From Marinilabiliales bacterium (GTDB lineage: Bacteria; Bacteroidota; Bacteroidia; Bacteroidales; UBA12077), in contig PKTC01000247.1 of the NCBI GenBank assembly GCA_002869305.1, positions 1-8,344 on the forward strand: DNA of 8,344 bases, read 5' to 3'. The notes beneath the pieces were generated by a model. The model saw only the letters and a program-made list of their open reading frames with translations. It searched no databases and was not told the origin of the DNA. The position numbers and the translations under genes were made by a program. This document shows positions 1 to 6,464 of this stretch, piece after piece (within the stretch, counting starts at the first letter, position 1; each line of letters opens with the position of its first letter).

Positions 1-1832
1 CATTTACAGTTTGCAAATGCTTTCCAATCTTCTTTCATGGTTGGATGATCGGTTCTGAAATAATATCCTGGCCAACGAGTTTCTTCACGGAATAACATCG
101 TTCTGATATGTGATTCAGCTTGCCACATTCGATGAACATTCTCCCAACAACGCATTAATTCATTTAAATCTGAGGCCGCTAATTTTTCGGCATCTTCTTT
201 CATAAATTGCAAAAATTCAAGGCCTTTTTCCAGTAATGCTTTGGATGTTTTAAAATTAACCGAAGTTCCACCAGCATATTCATCCATGATCTTTTGTAAA
301 CGGAACATAAACATTTTAGGTTTAATGAAATTTGGGTTTACATCTTCATCATTCGCATAATCTTTATGTTCATTAAATATGTTCATTGGCTGCAAAATTC
401 TTTCTTTTAATGCACTGATTTTTTCATCATCTATTTGTGTATCACCAGGATTATCAACTATAAACGCTAAAGCAGCTTTTGCAGCTATACGACCTTCCGT
501 AAATGATCCTGAAGAGAATTTATGAGATGAAGCTCCTGATGCATCACCAGCAGCAAATAAACCTTTTACCGTAGTCATATTATCGTATCCCCAATAATAT
601 TCTTCTGCAGGAGATAAATCTTTAGGCCCGCTAACCCATGCACCAGAAGCACCCGAATGTGAACTAATAAAATAAGGTTCACAGGCAGAAATTTCAGAGG
701 GACTTTCTTCTGGAGAAATATTGTGAGCTGCCCAGTTTAGAGCCTGACTTACCGTCATATCTAAGAAGTCTTCCCAAGCTTCTGATTCCAATTCTTTCAT
801 TTTACGTTTAGCTTCTTTTTCGTCAACAATATCTGCCATTAATTTTTGAATAGCTTCATCGGTGCGCATATAGATTGGTCCATTGCCTTCTTCTAGTTCT
901 TGCAGCATTAAGTAATTTCTAAGGTTGGCAGGAGTAGGTTTGGATGTTCCGTATGGAGCCCACTTTTCAAGTTCATCTTTTCGGGTTTCCATGTAATCCT
1001 CACCCTTAGCATTGGTTGCTTTCGATTTGAAAAGAAGAAACCATGCACCAACTGGGCCATAAGAATCTTTAAATCGAACCGGAACAAAGCGAACCTCCTG
1101 ACAAGTCATTTCAGCACCAGCTTTTAAAGTAAAATACGTGCTTGCACCTGAATTGAATGGTGGATACCATGAACGACCCAATCCTTCCCCAACAGATTTT
1201 GGACGGAAAATATGAACAGCGCCACCCATAACATCTAATACTGCCTGAGCTTTAAATATATAGAACTTATTTTCTCGAACACTAAAACCAGCTGCTCCCA
1301 CGCAACGATCACCATCCATTATAGGTTCGGTAATAAAGATACGTTCGTAATATTCTCCATTTTCACCTAATTCTTTCAAAGCGTTTTTGGCGGCTTCAGA
1401 TACAATATTTTTGTATGATTCACCGTGAATCATAATTTGCCAGCGACCCTCGTTAATATAATTTCCTTCTTCATCTTTCCAAATTGGTAATCCCCACTTC
1501 TCGAATAAATGAACAGAAGAATCAACATGGCGAGCAATGTTTGCTACCAAATCGTCGCGGGCAATGCCCATTAAATCGTTCTTAACATATTTAATATAAT
1601 CTTCTACTGTGTTTTTACCATTTTTTAATCCCAGGTAGAGATTTATTGCAGAAAGTCCCATTGCCACAGCACCACTGCGTTCCATTGATGCTTTATCGAC
1701 AACAGTTACCTTTTTGTTATGTTTTTTAGCCCAATGTGAGGCTTCGTAAGCTGCCCCGCAAGCTGCCATTCCACCACCAAGGATTAGTAAGTCGGTTTCA
1801 ACTATTACGGTTTCGAAATTATCAGTTATCAT
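1..1832 (-). CDS. aprA: Adenylylsulfate (APS) reductase, alpha subunit AprA (C-terminus cut by window edge)
   Basis: This is the FAD-binding catalytic subunit of dissimilatory APS reductase. The cytoplasmic AprAB enzyme interconverts APS and sulfite plus AMP, taking electrons through AprB. Reading from the ATG at 1832, 610 codons are open with no stop or frameshift. Family hallmarks are clear: the dinucleotide-binding GGGMAACGAAYEA (about residues 19-31), ERSGAVAMGLSAIN (51-64), GRWQIMIHGESY (about 128-140), RFVPVRFKDSYGPVGAWF (about 246-265), FAAGDASGASS (about 425) and SSHSGASGAWVSGP. The last visible residues (WPGYYFRTDHP, then DWKAFANCK) match the end of the family, so probably only a few tens of residues are missing at the left edge. 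It lies 80 bp downstream of aprB on the same strand and is surely co-transcribed. A small departure is TCQEVRFVP, where I recall T-Q-M-E-x-RFVP in homologues; the arginine is kept. The alternative of a succinate/fumarate reductase flavoprotein is unlikely given the APS-specific motifs and the AprB partner. Confidence 0.97.
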   Translation of the reverse strand, partial: MITDNFETVIVETDLLILGGGMAACGAAYEASHWAKKHNKKVTVVDKASMERSGAVAMGLSAINLYLGLKNGKNTVEDYIKYVKNDLMGIARDDLVANIARHVDSSVHLFEKWGLPIWKDEEGNYINEGRWQIMIHGESYKNIVSEAAKNALKELGENGEYYERIFITEPIMDGDRCVGAAGFSVRENKFYIFKAQAVLDVMGGAVHIFRPKSVGEGLGRSWYPPFNSGASTYFTLKAGAEMTCQEVRFVPVRFKDSYGPVGAWFLLFKSKATNAKGEDYMETRKDELEKWAPYGTSKPTPANLRNYLMLQELEEGNGPIYMRTDEAIQKLMADIVDEKEAKRKMKELESEAWEDFLDMTVSQALNWAAHNISPEESPSEISACEPYFISSHSGASGAWVSGPKDLSPAEEYYWGYDNMTTVKGLFAAGDASGASSHKFSSGSFTEGRIAAKAALAFIVDNPGDTQIDDEKISALKERILQPMNIFNEHKDYANDEDVNPNFIKPKMFMFRLQKIMDEYAGGTSVNFKTSKALLEKGLEFLQFMKEDAEKLAASDLNELMRCWENVHRMWQAESHIRTMLFREETRWPGYYFRTDHPTMKEDWKAFANCK

Positions 1833-1853
1833 AATTGAGATTGTTTCAGGTTA
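1833..1853 (-). promoter_or_regulatory. aprA leader, near-copy of the aprB leader
   Basis: The 21 bases just upstream of the aprA ATG match the bases upstream of the aprB ATG. On the plus strand both read CATAATT, one variable base, AGATT, one variable base, TTT, then AGGTTA. The only differences are two substitutions and one extra C in the aprA copy. The shared block contains no purine-rich Shine-Dalgarno sequence. It may be a common translation-initiation or regulatory element for the two subunits. The function is inferred; the similarity is seen directly. Confidence 0.5.
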
Positions 1854-1877
1854 AAGGTTTCAAGTTTTTAGTTTAAA
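1843..1877. repeat. Five tandem heptamers (GTTTNAR-like) in the aprB-aprA spacer
   Basis: The plus strand reads as five consecutive 7-mers: GTTTCAG, GTTAAAG, GTTTCAA, GTTTTTA and GTTTAAA. Each starts with GTT, and all fit a loose GTTTNAR consensus. The array begins 10 bp upstream of the aprA start and partly overlaps the shared leader. Degenerate heptamer arrays are found between genes in several Bacteroidota and cyanobacterial genomes; this one would be transcribed inside the aprBA message. The rest of the spacer (1878-1912) holds only a CTTGAT direct repeat at 1885 and 1898, spaced 13 bp apart. Confidence 0.7.
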
Positions 1878-1912
1878 TCATTTTCTTGATACTAGCACTT
1901 GATCGTAATTAT

Positions 1913-2347
1913 CTATTTTTCGTATAAATCGGTTCCCAAGGATTCTGGTTCTGTCCTTAGAAGTGGACTTTTTAAATCATCTGTTCCAGTTTCCATTCCA
2001 GCATCAGGCTGAGCACTTCCTTCCGGAGTAGTTCTGATAGGGAATTTGAATCGTTTAATCTTTTTGTTTCTGAAGCGAACCGACCACATAATTGTATCTG
2101 TGCTCCTTAAAGGTTGAACAACAGCTCCCAATGGCATAAAATCGGCATAGCCACGTACTTCAATAGCCTGGGTAGGGCAAATTTTCACACAACTATAACA
2201 TTCCCAACACATGTCAACTGCACGATTATATGCTTTATTCTTTTCTTTATCTAATATCATTAAATCGTTTGGACATATATATTGGCAAGCAGTTTTATCT
2301 TGGGCTTTACATCCATCACACTTTTCGTTAATTACGAAGCTTGGCAT
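1913..2347 (-). CDS. aprB: Adenylylsulfate (APS) reductase, beta subunit AprB
   Basis: This is the iron-sulfur electron-transfer subunit of APS reductase, 144 residues, close to the usual length of about 145-160. The ferredoxin-like N-terminal half carries eight cysteines for two [4Fe-4S] clusters: C10, C13, C21 and C25 in CDGCKAQDKTACQYICPNDL, and C47, C50, C53 and C57 in CWECYSCVKICP. The CDGC start, the YICPNDLM block and the CWECYSC motif are diagnostic of AprB rather than a generic ferredoxin. The C-terminal half (about 65-144: VRGYADFMPLG, IMWSVRFRN, FKFPIRTTPEGS) is the beta-sheet and tail region that wraps around AprA in known structures. It is the promoter-proximal gene of the operon, with aprA following after 80 bp. 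The ATG at 2347 gives the canonical MPSFVI start. Electrons would come from a membrane complex such as QmoABC, which is not in this window. Confidence 0.97.
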   Translation of the reverse strand: MPSFVINEKCDGCKAQDKTACQYICPNDLMILDKEKNKAYNRAVDMCWECYSCVKICPTQAIEVRGYADFMPLGAVVQPLRSTDTIMWSVRFRNKKIKRFKFPIRTTPEGSAQPDAGMETGTDDLKSPLLRTEPESLGTDLYEK

Positions 2348-2367
2348 AATTTAGATTATTTAGGTTA
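2348..2367 (-). promoter_or_regulatory. aprB leader, near-copy of the aprA leader
   Basis: The 20 bases upstream of the aprB ATG match those upstream of aprA with two substitutions and one gap. Internally the stretch also reads as a 9-bp tandem pair, ATTTAGATT then ATTTAGGTT (2349-2366, 8 of 9 identical). If the -7 box at 2373-2380 is used, transcription would start near 2366, so this block would make up almost the whole 5' untranslated region. Confidence 0.5.
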
Positions 2368-2372
2368 GTTCA

Positions 2373-2380
2373 CAAACATA
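2373..2380 (-). promoter_or_regulatory. Bacteroidota-type -7 box for the aprBA operon
   Basis: On the minus strand this octamer reads TATGTTTG, an exact match to the TAnnTTTG -7 consensus of the primary sigma factor in Bacteroidota. It lies 25 bp upstream of the aprB ATG, which would give a short leader of about 19 nt. No clean -33 TTG box is present at the expected spacing, which lowers confidence. The rest of the 235-bp divergent region up to the acetyltransferase start at 2583 is AT-rich and shows no other convincing site. Confidence 0.5.
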
Positions 2381-2582
2381 ATAAAATTAATCAATTAACA
2401 TAAGAGTTTGAAAATGATAGAAATAGTATAATTTGAATGTTGATAATAAATTACTGGGAATCTGATAATTATTTGATCCTGTTAAAAAGAACTGTTGAAA
2501 ATTAACTCTTATTTAAAATCAATATAAAGAAATAAGGTTAAACGAATAATTACTACTTTAGTCATAACAATAAACTGGATTT

Positions 2583-3122
2583 ATGTATGCACATGGTAGA
2601 ACAACAGAGCGACTTCTAATAAGAAAATTAGAAGAATTAGATATTGATCACTGGAAGGATTTTTTTATTGATAATCCCTCTCTGCCTTACTTAGGCATTG
2701 ATGAGACGAAATGTCCTGAAGAAAATGCAAAGGAGTGGATAGAACTTCAATTTAAACGATATGAGGAAAGTAGATACGGACATCATGCACTGATAGATAA
2801 GGTTTCTGGAGATTTTGTAGGTATGTGCGGATTGTTAACCCAAACTATTGAGGAAAAACAAGAGATAGAAGTGGGGTATTCATTGATTCCTAAATATTGG
2901 GGGCATGGATATGCGTCTGAAGCTGCAAGGTTTTTTAGAGATTTTGGGTTTGAAAATGAAGATTTGGATCATATTATTTCTGTTATTGACATTAGAAATA
3001 TTGCATCGCAAAAAGTTGCAGTTCGAAATGGAATGTTTATTGATCGCCAGATAAAATACTACAATTTAGATGTTTATATCTATATGATTACCAAAAATGA
3101 GTGGGAAATACTTAAAACTTAA
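2583..3122 (+). CDS. GNAT-family N-acetyltransferase, RimJ/RimL type
   Basis: This is a 179-residue protein of the GNAT superfamily, which transfers acetyl from acetyl-CoA to an amine; the substrate cannot be told from the sequence. The N-terminal TTERLLIRKLEELD (7-20) is the typical first strand of the RimJ/RimL subgroup. Motif A, which binds the CoA pyrophosphate, is EVGYSLIPKYWGHGYASEAA (96-115), with the loop WGHGYA at 106-111. A later NIASQKVAVRNGM (139-151) matches the family's N-x-x-S...x-N-G helix region. The length is normal and the gene looks intact. It is divergent from aprBA and ends 4 bp from the stop of the decayed iron-sulfur gene on the other strand, so there is no room for a private terminator. 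The start is the first ATG and places the TERLLIR strand at the usual distance from the N-terminus. Confidence 0.9.
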   Translation: MYAHGRTTERLLIRKLEELDIDHWKDFFIDNPSLPYLGIDETKCPEENAKEWIELQFKRYEESRYGHHALIDKVSGDFVGMCGLLTQTIEEKQEIEVGYSLIPKYWGHGYASEAARFFRDFGFENEDLDHIISVIDIRNIASQKVAVRNGMFIDRQIKYYNLDVYIYMITKNEWEILKT

Positions 3123-3126
3123 TTTT

Positions 3127-3552
3127 CTATACTGCATTTTCAGGACACGCAACTGAACAGTTTCTGCAGTGAATGCATTCAGTGCTTGAGACTGGCTTTT
3201 TATTCTTAATGTAGTTCATAACATCTATATCCATAGGACAATTTTTATTGCAGGAACCACATTCGATACAATCTGTATGTTTAGGTTTTATTTTTACTAA
3301 ACTTAAACTGCTAGTTGGTTTCATTACCAAAGCTGCTGGGCAAATCAATTTGTAAAATGCCCTTTTGTTGCGGTACATAAATGCCTATGGAATACCAATT
3401 GCATAGTAAAGTGCATTTCCGGAAAACATCCAAATCATCTCTTTTTTGTATAAATAATCGGTATAAATATTATAGTTCAATACGAAAATTAGGAAGACTG
3501 GAATTATGAAAGTTATGATTAAGCTAAGATAAAAAAATGTGTTTATGTTTAC
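3127..3552 (-). pseudogene. Remnant of a membrane-anchored 4Fe-4S protein (NapH/polyferredoxin-like) with an internal amber codon
   Basis: The downstream part is an open frame of 83 codons (ATG at 3378). It has two [4Fe-4S] motifs, C37-x2-C40-x2-C43-x3-CP and C68-x2-C71-x2-C74-x3-CP, preceded by RAFYKLICP and KPTSSLSL. Upstream in the same frame, 55 further codons (3388-3552) read as clear protein: a hydrophobic span (SLIITFIIPVFLIFVLNY), then KKEMIWMFSGNALYYAIGIP. The TAG at 3385-3387 interrupts this, followed by AF and the 83-residue part. A leucine (TTG to TAG, one change) would restore PLAF, as expected for this family. The frame has no start before its stop at 3556-3558 and lacks the upstream helices and cysteine motifs expected of the family. 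Tyr9 stands where the family usually has the first Cys of C-x3-CP. It therefore looks like a gene cut at its 5' end and then mutated. The 83-residue ferredoxin part could still be made from its own ATG. Confidence 0.7.
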
Positions 3553-4689
3553 ATGTTAAAATTCAAAATGATGTTCGATTGCAAAACAACTATAATAGGT
3601 GCGGGTATTGTTGGTTTGGCTTTAGCTGCAAAACTTGCAGAGAGTAATGAGGATTTATTCTTAATTGAACGAAATAAAACCTTTGGACAGGAAACCAGTA
3701 GTCGAAATAGTGAGGTAATTCATGCCGGAATTTATTATCCGCAAAATAGTTTAAAAGCAAGATTATGTGTTGAAGGGAATAAACTATTGTATAATTTCTG
3801 TAAGGAATACGATGTACCATTTATTAAGTGTGGAAAGATGATTGTGGCAACATCAGAGGATGAGATTGAATTACTTGAAAATCTTAAGTGGAAAGCAAAG
3901 AAAAATGGAGTTGATGATATACGATTTTTAAATTCAGAAGAAATACAAGATATGGAACCAAATATAAAATGCTCAGCCGCATTGTATTCTCCTTCAACTG
4001 GCATCGTCGATTCCCACGCATTAATGAATCAATTCGCGGCTAAGGCTTTAAACAATGGAGCTCAGATTGTTTATGGCGCTGAGGTTGTAAAAATTAAGAA
4101 GATTAAAAATGGTTATCAAATTCTATTGAAAGACTCTGACGGGAAGGAGTTTTCGTTTAAAACTAGAAGAGTTATTAATTCGGCAGGTTTAGAATCGGAT
4201 AAAATTTCAGAAATGGTCGGGCTGTCGGATGAATCATTAAAAATAACTTTTTGCAAAGGAAATTATTTCAGAGTAAATCCACCTAAGAATAAATTAGTAA
4301 ATCGGTTGGTATATCCGGTTCCAAACCCTAATATGGAAGGTATCGGAATTCATGTTACTATTGATATTGGAGGAGGAGTGAAGCTGGGACCAGATGTGGA
4401 ATGGATGGGTGAAAACATTTATGATTATTCTGTAAATAAAACTCTGCACAAAGTTTTTTTTGAATCAGCAAAAAAGTTCTTACCATTTTTAGAATATGAT
4501 GATTTGGTTCCAGAAATGGCTGGTATAAGGCCCAAAGTGCAGAAGTCTGGCGAAGCGATCCGTGATTTTTATATTCAGGAGGAGTCGGAAAAAGGATTTC
4601 CTGGCTTTGTAAATTTAATTGGAATTGAATCGCCTGGACTCACTTCTTCAATGGCTATTGCGAATTACGTTAGTGATTTATTAAAATAA
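3553..4689 (+). CDS. lhgO: FAD-dependent oxidoreductase, L-2-hydroxyglutarate oxidase (LhgO)-like
   Basis: This is a 378-residue flavoprotein of the DAO/GlpO fold, closest to the LhgO/L2HGDH group, which oxidises L-2-hydroxyglutarate to 2-oxoglutarate and passes electrons to the quinone pool. The N-terminal dinucleotide-binding motif is IIGAGIVGLALA (14-25), with the ribose-binding acidic residue in LIER (E39). The family signature follows in SSRNSEVIHAGIYYP (49-63), then LKARLCVEGNKLLYNFC, CGKMIVAT, LYSPSTGIVDSHAL and INSAGLESD. The C-terminus (NLIGIESPGLTSSMAIANYV) is the second FAD-contacting segment. ATGs at 3568 and 3571 (M6, M7) are alternative starts and leave the FAD motif whole, so the exact start is unsure. 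The first codon lies exactly at the cut end of the iron-sulfur remnant on the other strand. Substrate assignment is tentative because related enzymes act on other 2-hydroxy acids; the symbol follows the family. Confidence 0.8.
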   Translation: MLKFKMMFDCKTTIIGAGIVGLALAAKLAESNEDLFLIERNKTFGQETSSRNSEVIHAGIYYPQNSLKARLCVEGNKLLYNFCKEYDVPFIKCGKMIVATSEDEIELLENLKWKAKKNGVDDIRFLNSEEIQDMEPNIKCSAALYSPSTGIVDSHALMNQFAAKALNNGAQIVYGAEVVKIKKIKNGYQILLKDSDGKEFSFKTRRVINSAGLESDKISEMVGLSDESLKITFCKGNYFRVNPPKNKLVNRLVYPVPNPNMEGIGIHVTIDIGGGVKLGPDVEWMGENIYDYSVNKTLHKVFFESAKKFLPFLEYDDLVPEMAGIRPKVQKSGEAIRDFYIQEESEKGFPGFVNLIGIESPGLTSSMAIANYVSDLLK

Positions 4690-4695
4690 TTGTGT

Positions 4696-4748
4696 CATAT
4701 TTCGACAGGCTCAATATGACTTCGTCACACTGAGCTTGTCGAAGTGTG
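4696..4748. terminator. Long imperfect hairpin between convergent genes (intergenic repeat copy 1)
   Basis: Arms at 4701-4720 and 4724-4743 are inverted copies with 17 of 20 bases matching and a 3-base loop (TTC). Allowing G-U pairs, the stem extends to 4696/4748 (25 positions). The core is TTCGACAGGCTCA against TGAGCTTGTCGAA. It starts 6 bp after the oxidoreductase stop and ends 13 bp from the C69 peptidase stop, so it can act on transcripts from both strands. No strong U-tract follows, so it may be an RNA-stabilising or REP-like element rather than a classical intrinsic terminator. The A-C mismatches on one strand become G-U pairs on the other, and vice versa. Confidence 0.75.
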
Positions 4749-4761
4749 TTATGAATTGCTT

Positions 4762-6402
4762 TTATTCGTGATTGTTTGTATAATCTGTAATGATCTGATT
4801 TCTTAGTTGTAAAAACATTTGAGTAACATCATTCATTAATCCGTTTGAATAATTTGTTAAATATTCTTGTGCTTTTTTAGGATCCTTTTTATAAAGCTTT
4901 AAGGCTTCTTTTTCTAATTCTTCCTGGTATTCGAACATTTTAGCTTCAAATGGATCACGAACTTCCCATACATCCTTTATAACTTCCTGAAATTTTAGGT
5001 TTGCCAAATTATCCACAAAATCAATAGCCCAGCGGGCCGATTTTTCATCATATTTGTTGGGGTTATAAATTTGATAAGATTCGTGTGTTGATAGATTTCC
5101 CGTATAAATTGGAACGTACGGACTAAAATAAGGATTATCAAGATATACCCAGTAAACTCCACCAATTTCGTTTGGCAACCAATCGCGTAATTGAAGTATC
5201 ATTCCGTAATGACCACGGTGTCGTGCAACGGGACGACGATAAGTTATATTTAAAAGAATTCTTAAATCACTTCCTGGGAAAGGAGTAGCCAATGGACTTT
5301 TTTCATAACCACCCTTTCCATCAGGCACCAACAAATTTGGATCATAGGTCATATCGTAAATGGTTCCTTCGTATGTTGAACGTTGGAAAGCAATTACATC
5401 CTGAACAGAGATTTTTTTCTCAGGTTTAATAGAGAACGGATAGATTGATAAAGGTTCTACATATTGAAAATAAGGTTGAATTCCTTTGTAAGGATTTCCT
5501 TCTGGAAAACGATTAGGCCATTCTTTTAGATTAGGAACAAATGTTTGGTGGAATAACCAAAAACGACTTGTTGCATATTCAACAGAAACTTCAGGAGCGT
5601 AGGTTTTTTGCCAAATAAATGGTTCACCAGAATTAGGATCGTACCAACCACGATTAATCGCTTCCTGCATGTAGTTTTCAGATACAATGAAATTATCTTT
5701 GTCATTTGCATCGATCTCTTTTATGATACTCCAATTTGGAATCATTGTCGCCTGATCATCAGGTAATCGTTGGGCTGCCCATATAGCACCTAATTTCCCG
5801 CTTTCCGGTTCCCAGCCATGTCCTACTCCAAACACTTCAAAAACCCATATTTCCTCAGTGTCTGCTATTACCAGTGTTTCAGAACCATCACCACTCGACG
5901 GTATAAAGCCATATTTAGTCATTAAATCGCCAATAAACTGAACTGCTTCACGAGCTGTTTTATATCGTTGCAAAGCAAAAATCTGTGCCTGTTCAATCGA
6001 CATGATTTGTTTTCCTTCACCTTTCATGCAGATTAGTTCTTTTCTTTGAGCTGTTGTGCTTTCTGCAATTCCCAACTGATGTTCGTTTACTTGCGAATAT
6101 GCCGACTGAAAATATTTATATGTTTTTTCAACTTGAGGAATATATCCTAATATTTCACCATCATTTTTAAGCGGTAACGATGCGTCTTGTATTCCCCAAT
6201 AAACAGGAGCTTTTGCTCCAGGTTTAAATGTTTGTGCAGGAACTACAAATATTCTGGAGTCAGGTCCGGTATCCGTATGTGAAATAATATTAGAACCATC
6301 GGCAGATGCCTTTTTGCCTACAGCTATCACTGTACAGGCTTTTGAATTGTTATATATTCCGAGAATCAGAATAACTGTAATGGATATTAATTTACGTAGC
6401 AT
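4762..6402 (-). CDS. Secreted C69-family dipeptidase (PepD-like, Ntn hydrolase)
   Basis: This is a 546-residue peptidase of family C69, which removes dipeptides or amino acids from short peptides by an N-terminal cysteine nucleophile. Residues 1-22 form a signal peptide: a basic MLRK start, the hydrophobic run ISITVILILGIY, and SKA before the cleavage point. The residue right after it is C23, in the family motif CTVIAVGKKASADGS, so export and activation by exposing the N-terminal cysteine would be one event. Further conserved blocks are SHTDTGPDSR (about 41-50), GIAEST (about 111), SSGDGSETLVIADTEEIWVFEVFGVG (about 169-194) and GAIWAAQRLPDD. The length fits Bacteroidota homologues of about 540-570 residues. 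It is the last of three same-strand peptidase genes, 62 bp after the M24B gene, and converges on the oxidoreductase with the shared hairpin between them. Periplasmic location is inferred from the signal peptide, which has no clear lipobox. Confidence 0.9.
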   Translation of the reverse strand: MLRKLISITVILILGIYNNSKACTVIAVGKKASADGSNIISHTDTGPDSRIFVVPAQTFKPGAKAPVYWGIQDASLPLKNDGEILGYIPQVEKTYKYFQSAYSQVNEHQLGIAESTTAQRKELICMKGEGKQIMSIEQAQIFALQRYKTAREAVQFIGDLMTKYGFIPSSGDGSETLVIADTEEIWVFEVFGVGHGWEPESGKLGAIWAAQRLPDDQATMIPNWSIIKEIDANDKDNFIVSENYMQEAINRGWYDPNSGEPFIWQKTYAPEVSVEYATSRFWLFHQTFVPNLKEWPNRFPEGNPYKGIQPYFQYVEPLSIYPFSIKPEKKISVQDVIAFQRSTYEGTIYDMTYDPNLLVPDGKGGYEKSPLATPFPGSDLRILLNITYRRPVARHRGHYGMILQLRDWLPNEIGGVYWVYLDNPYFSPYVPIYTGNLSTHESYQIYNPNKYDEKSARWAIDFVDNLANLKFQEVIKDVWEVRDPFEAKMFEYQEELEKEALKLYKKDPKKAQEYLTNYSNGLMNDVTQMFLQLRNQIITDYTNNHE

Positions 6403-6464
6403 AATTTTAATTTTTTTATAATTCAGAATGACATAAATATAAATAGAATTAATGAAATAGATTA

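Noticed and set aside
2552..2559. TACTTTAG as a -7 box for the acetyltransferase
   Set aside because: It departs from the TTTG core and has no -33 TTG at a suitable distance.
3385..3387. The amber codon in the iron-sulfur remnant as a pyrrolysine or readthrough codon
   Set aside because: No Pyl genes or recoding structure are visible. The missing N-terminus and the lost cysteine favour ordinary decay.
3590..4004. Two open frames antisense to the LhgO-like gene
   Set aside because: They lie wholly inside a well-recognised flavoprotein gene, show no family motifs and look like the low-complexity mirror of its codons.
5526..5711. Short minus-strand frame within the C69 peptidase gene
   Set aside because: It overlaps an intact, motif-rich gene in another frame and has no independent support.
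6422..6434. TTCAGAATGACAT as a third fragment of the intergenic hairpin family
   Set aside because: It resembles half of a related Bacteroidota repeat, but it is too short and lacks a partner arm.
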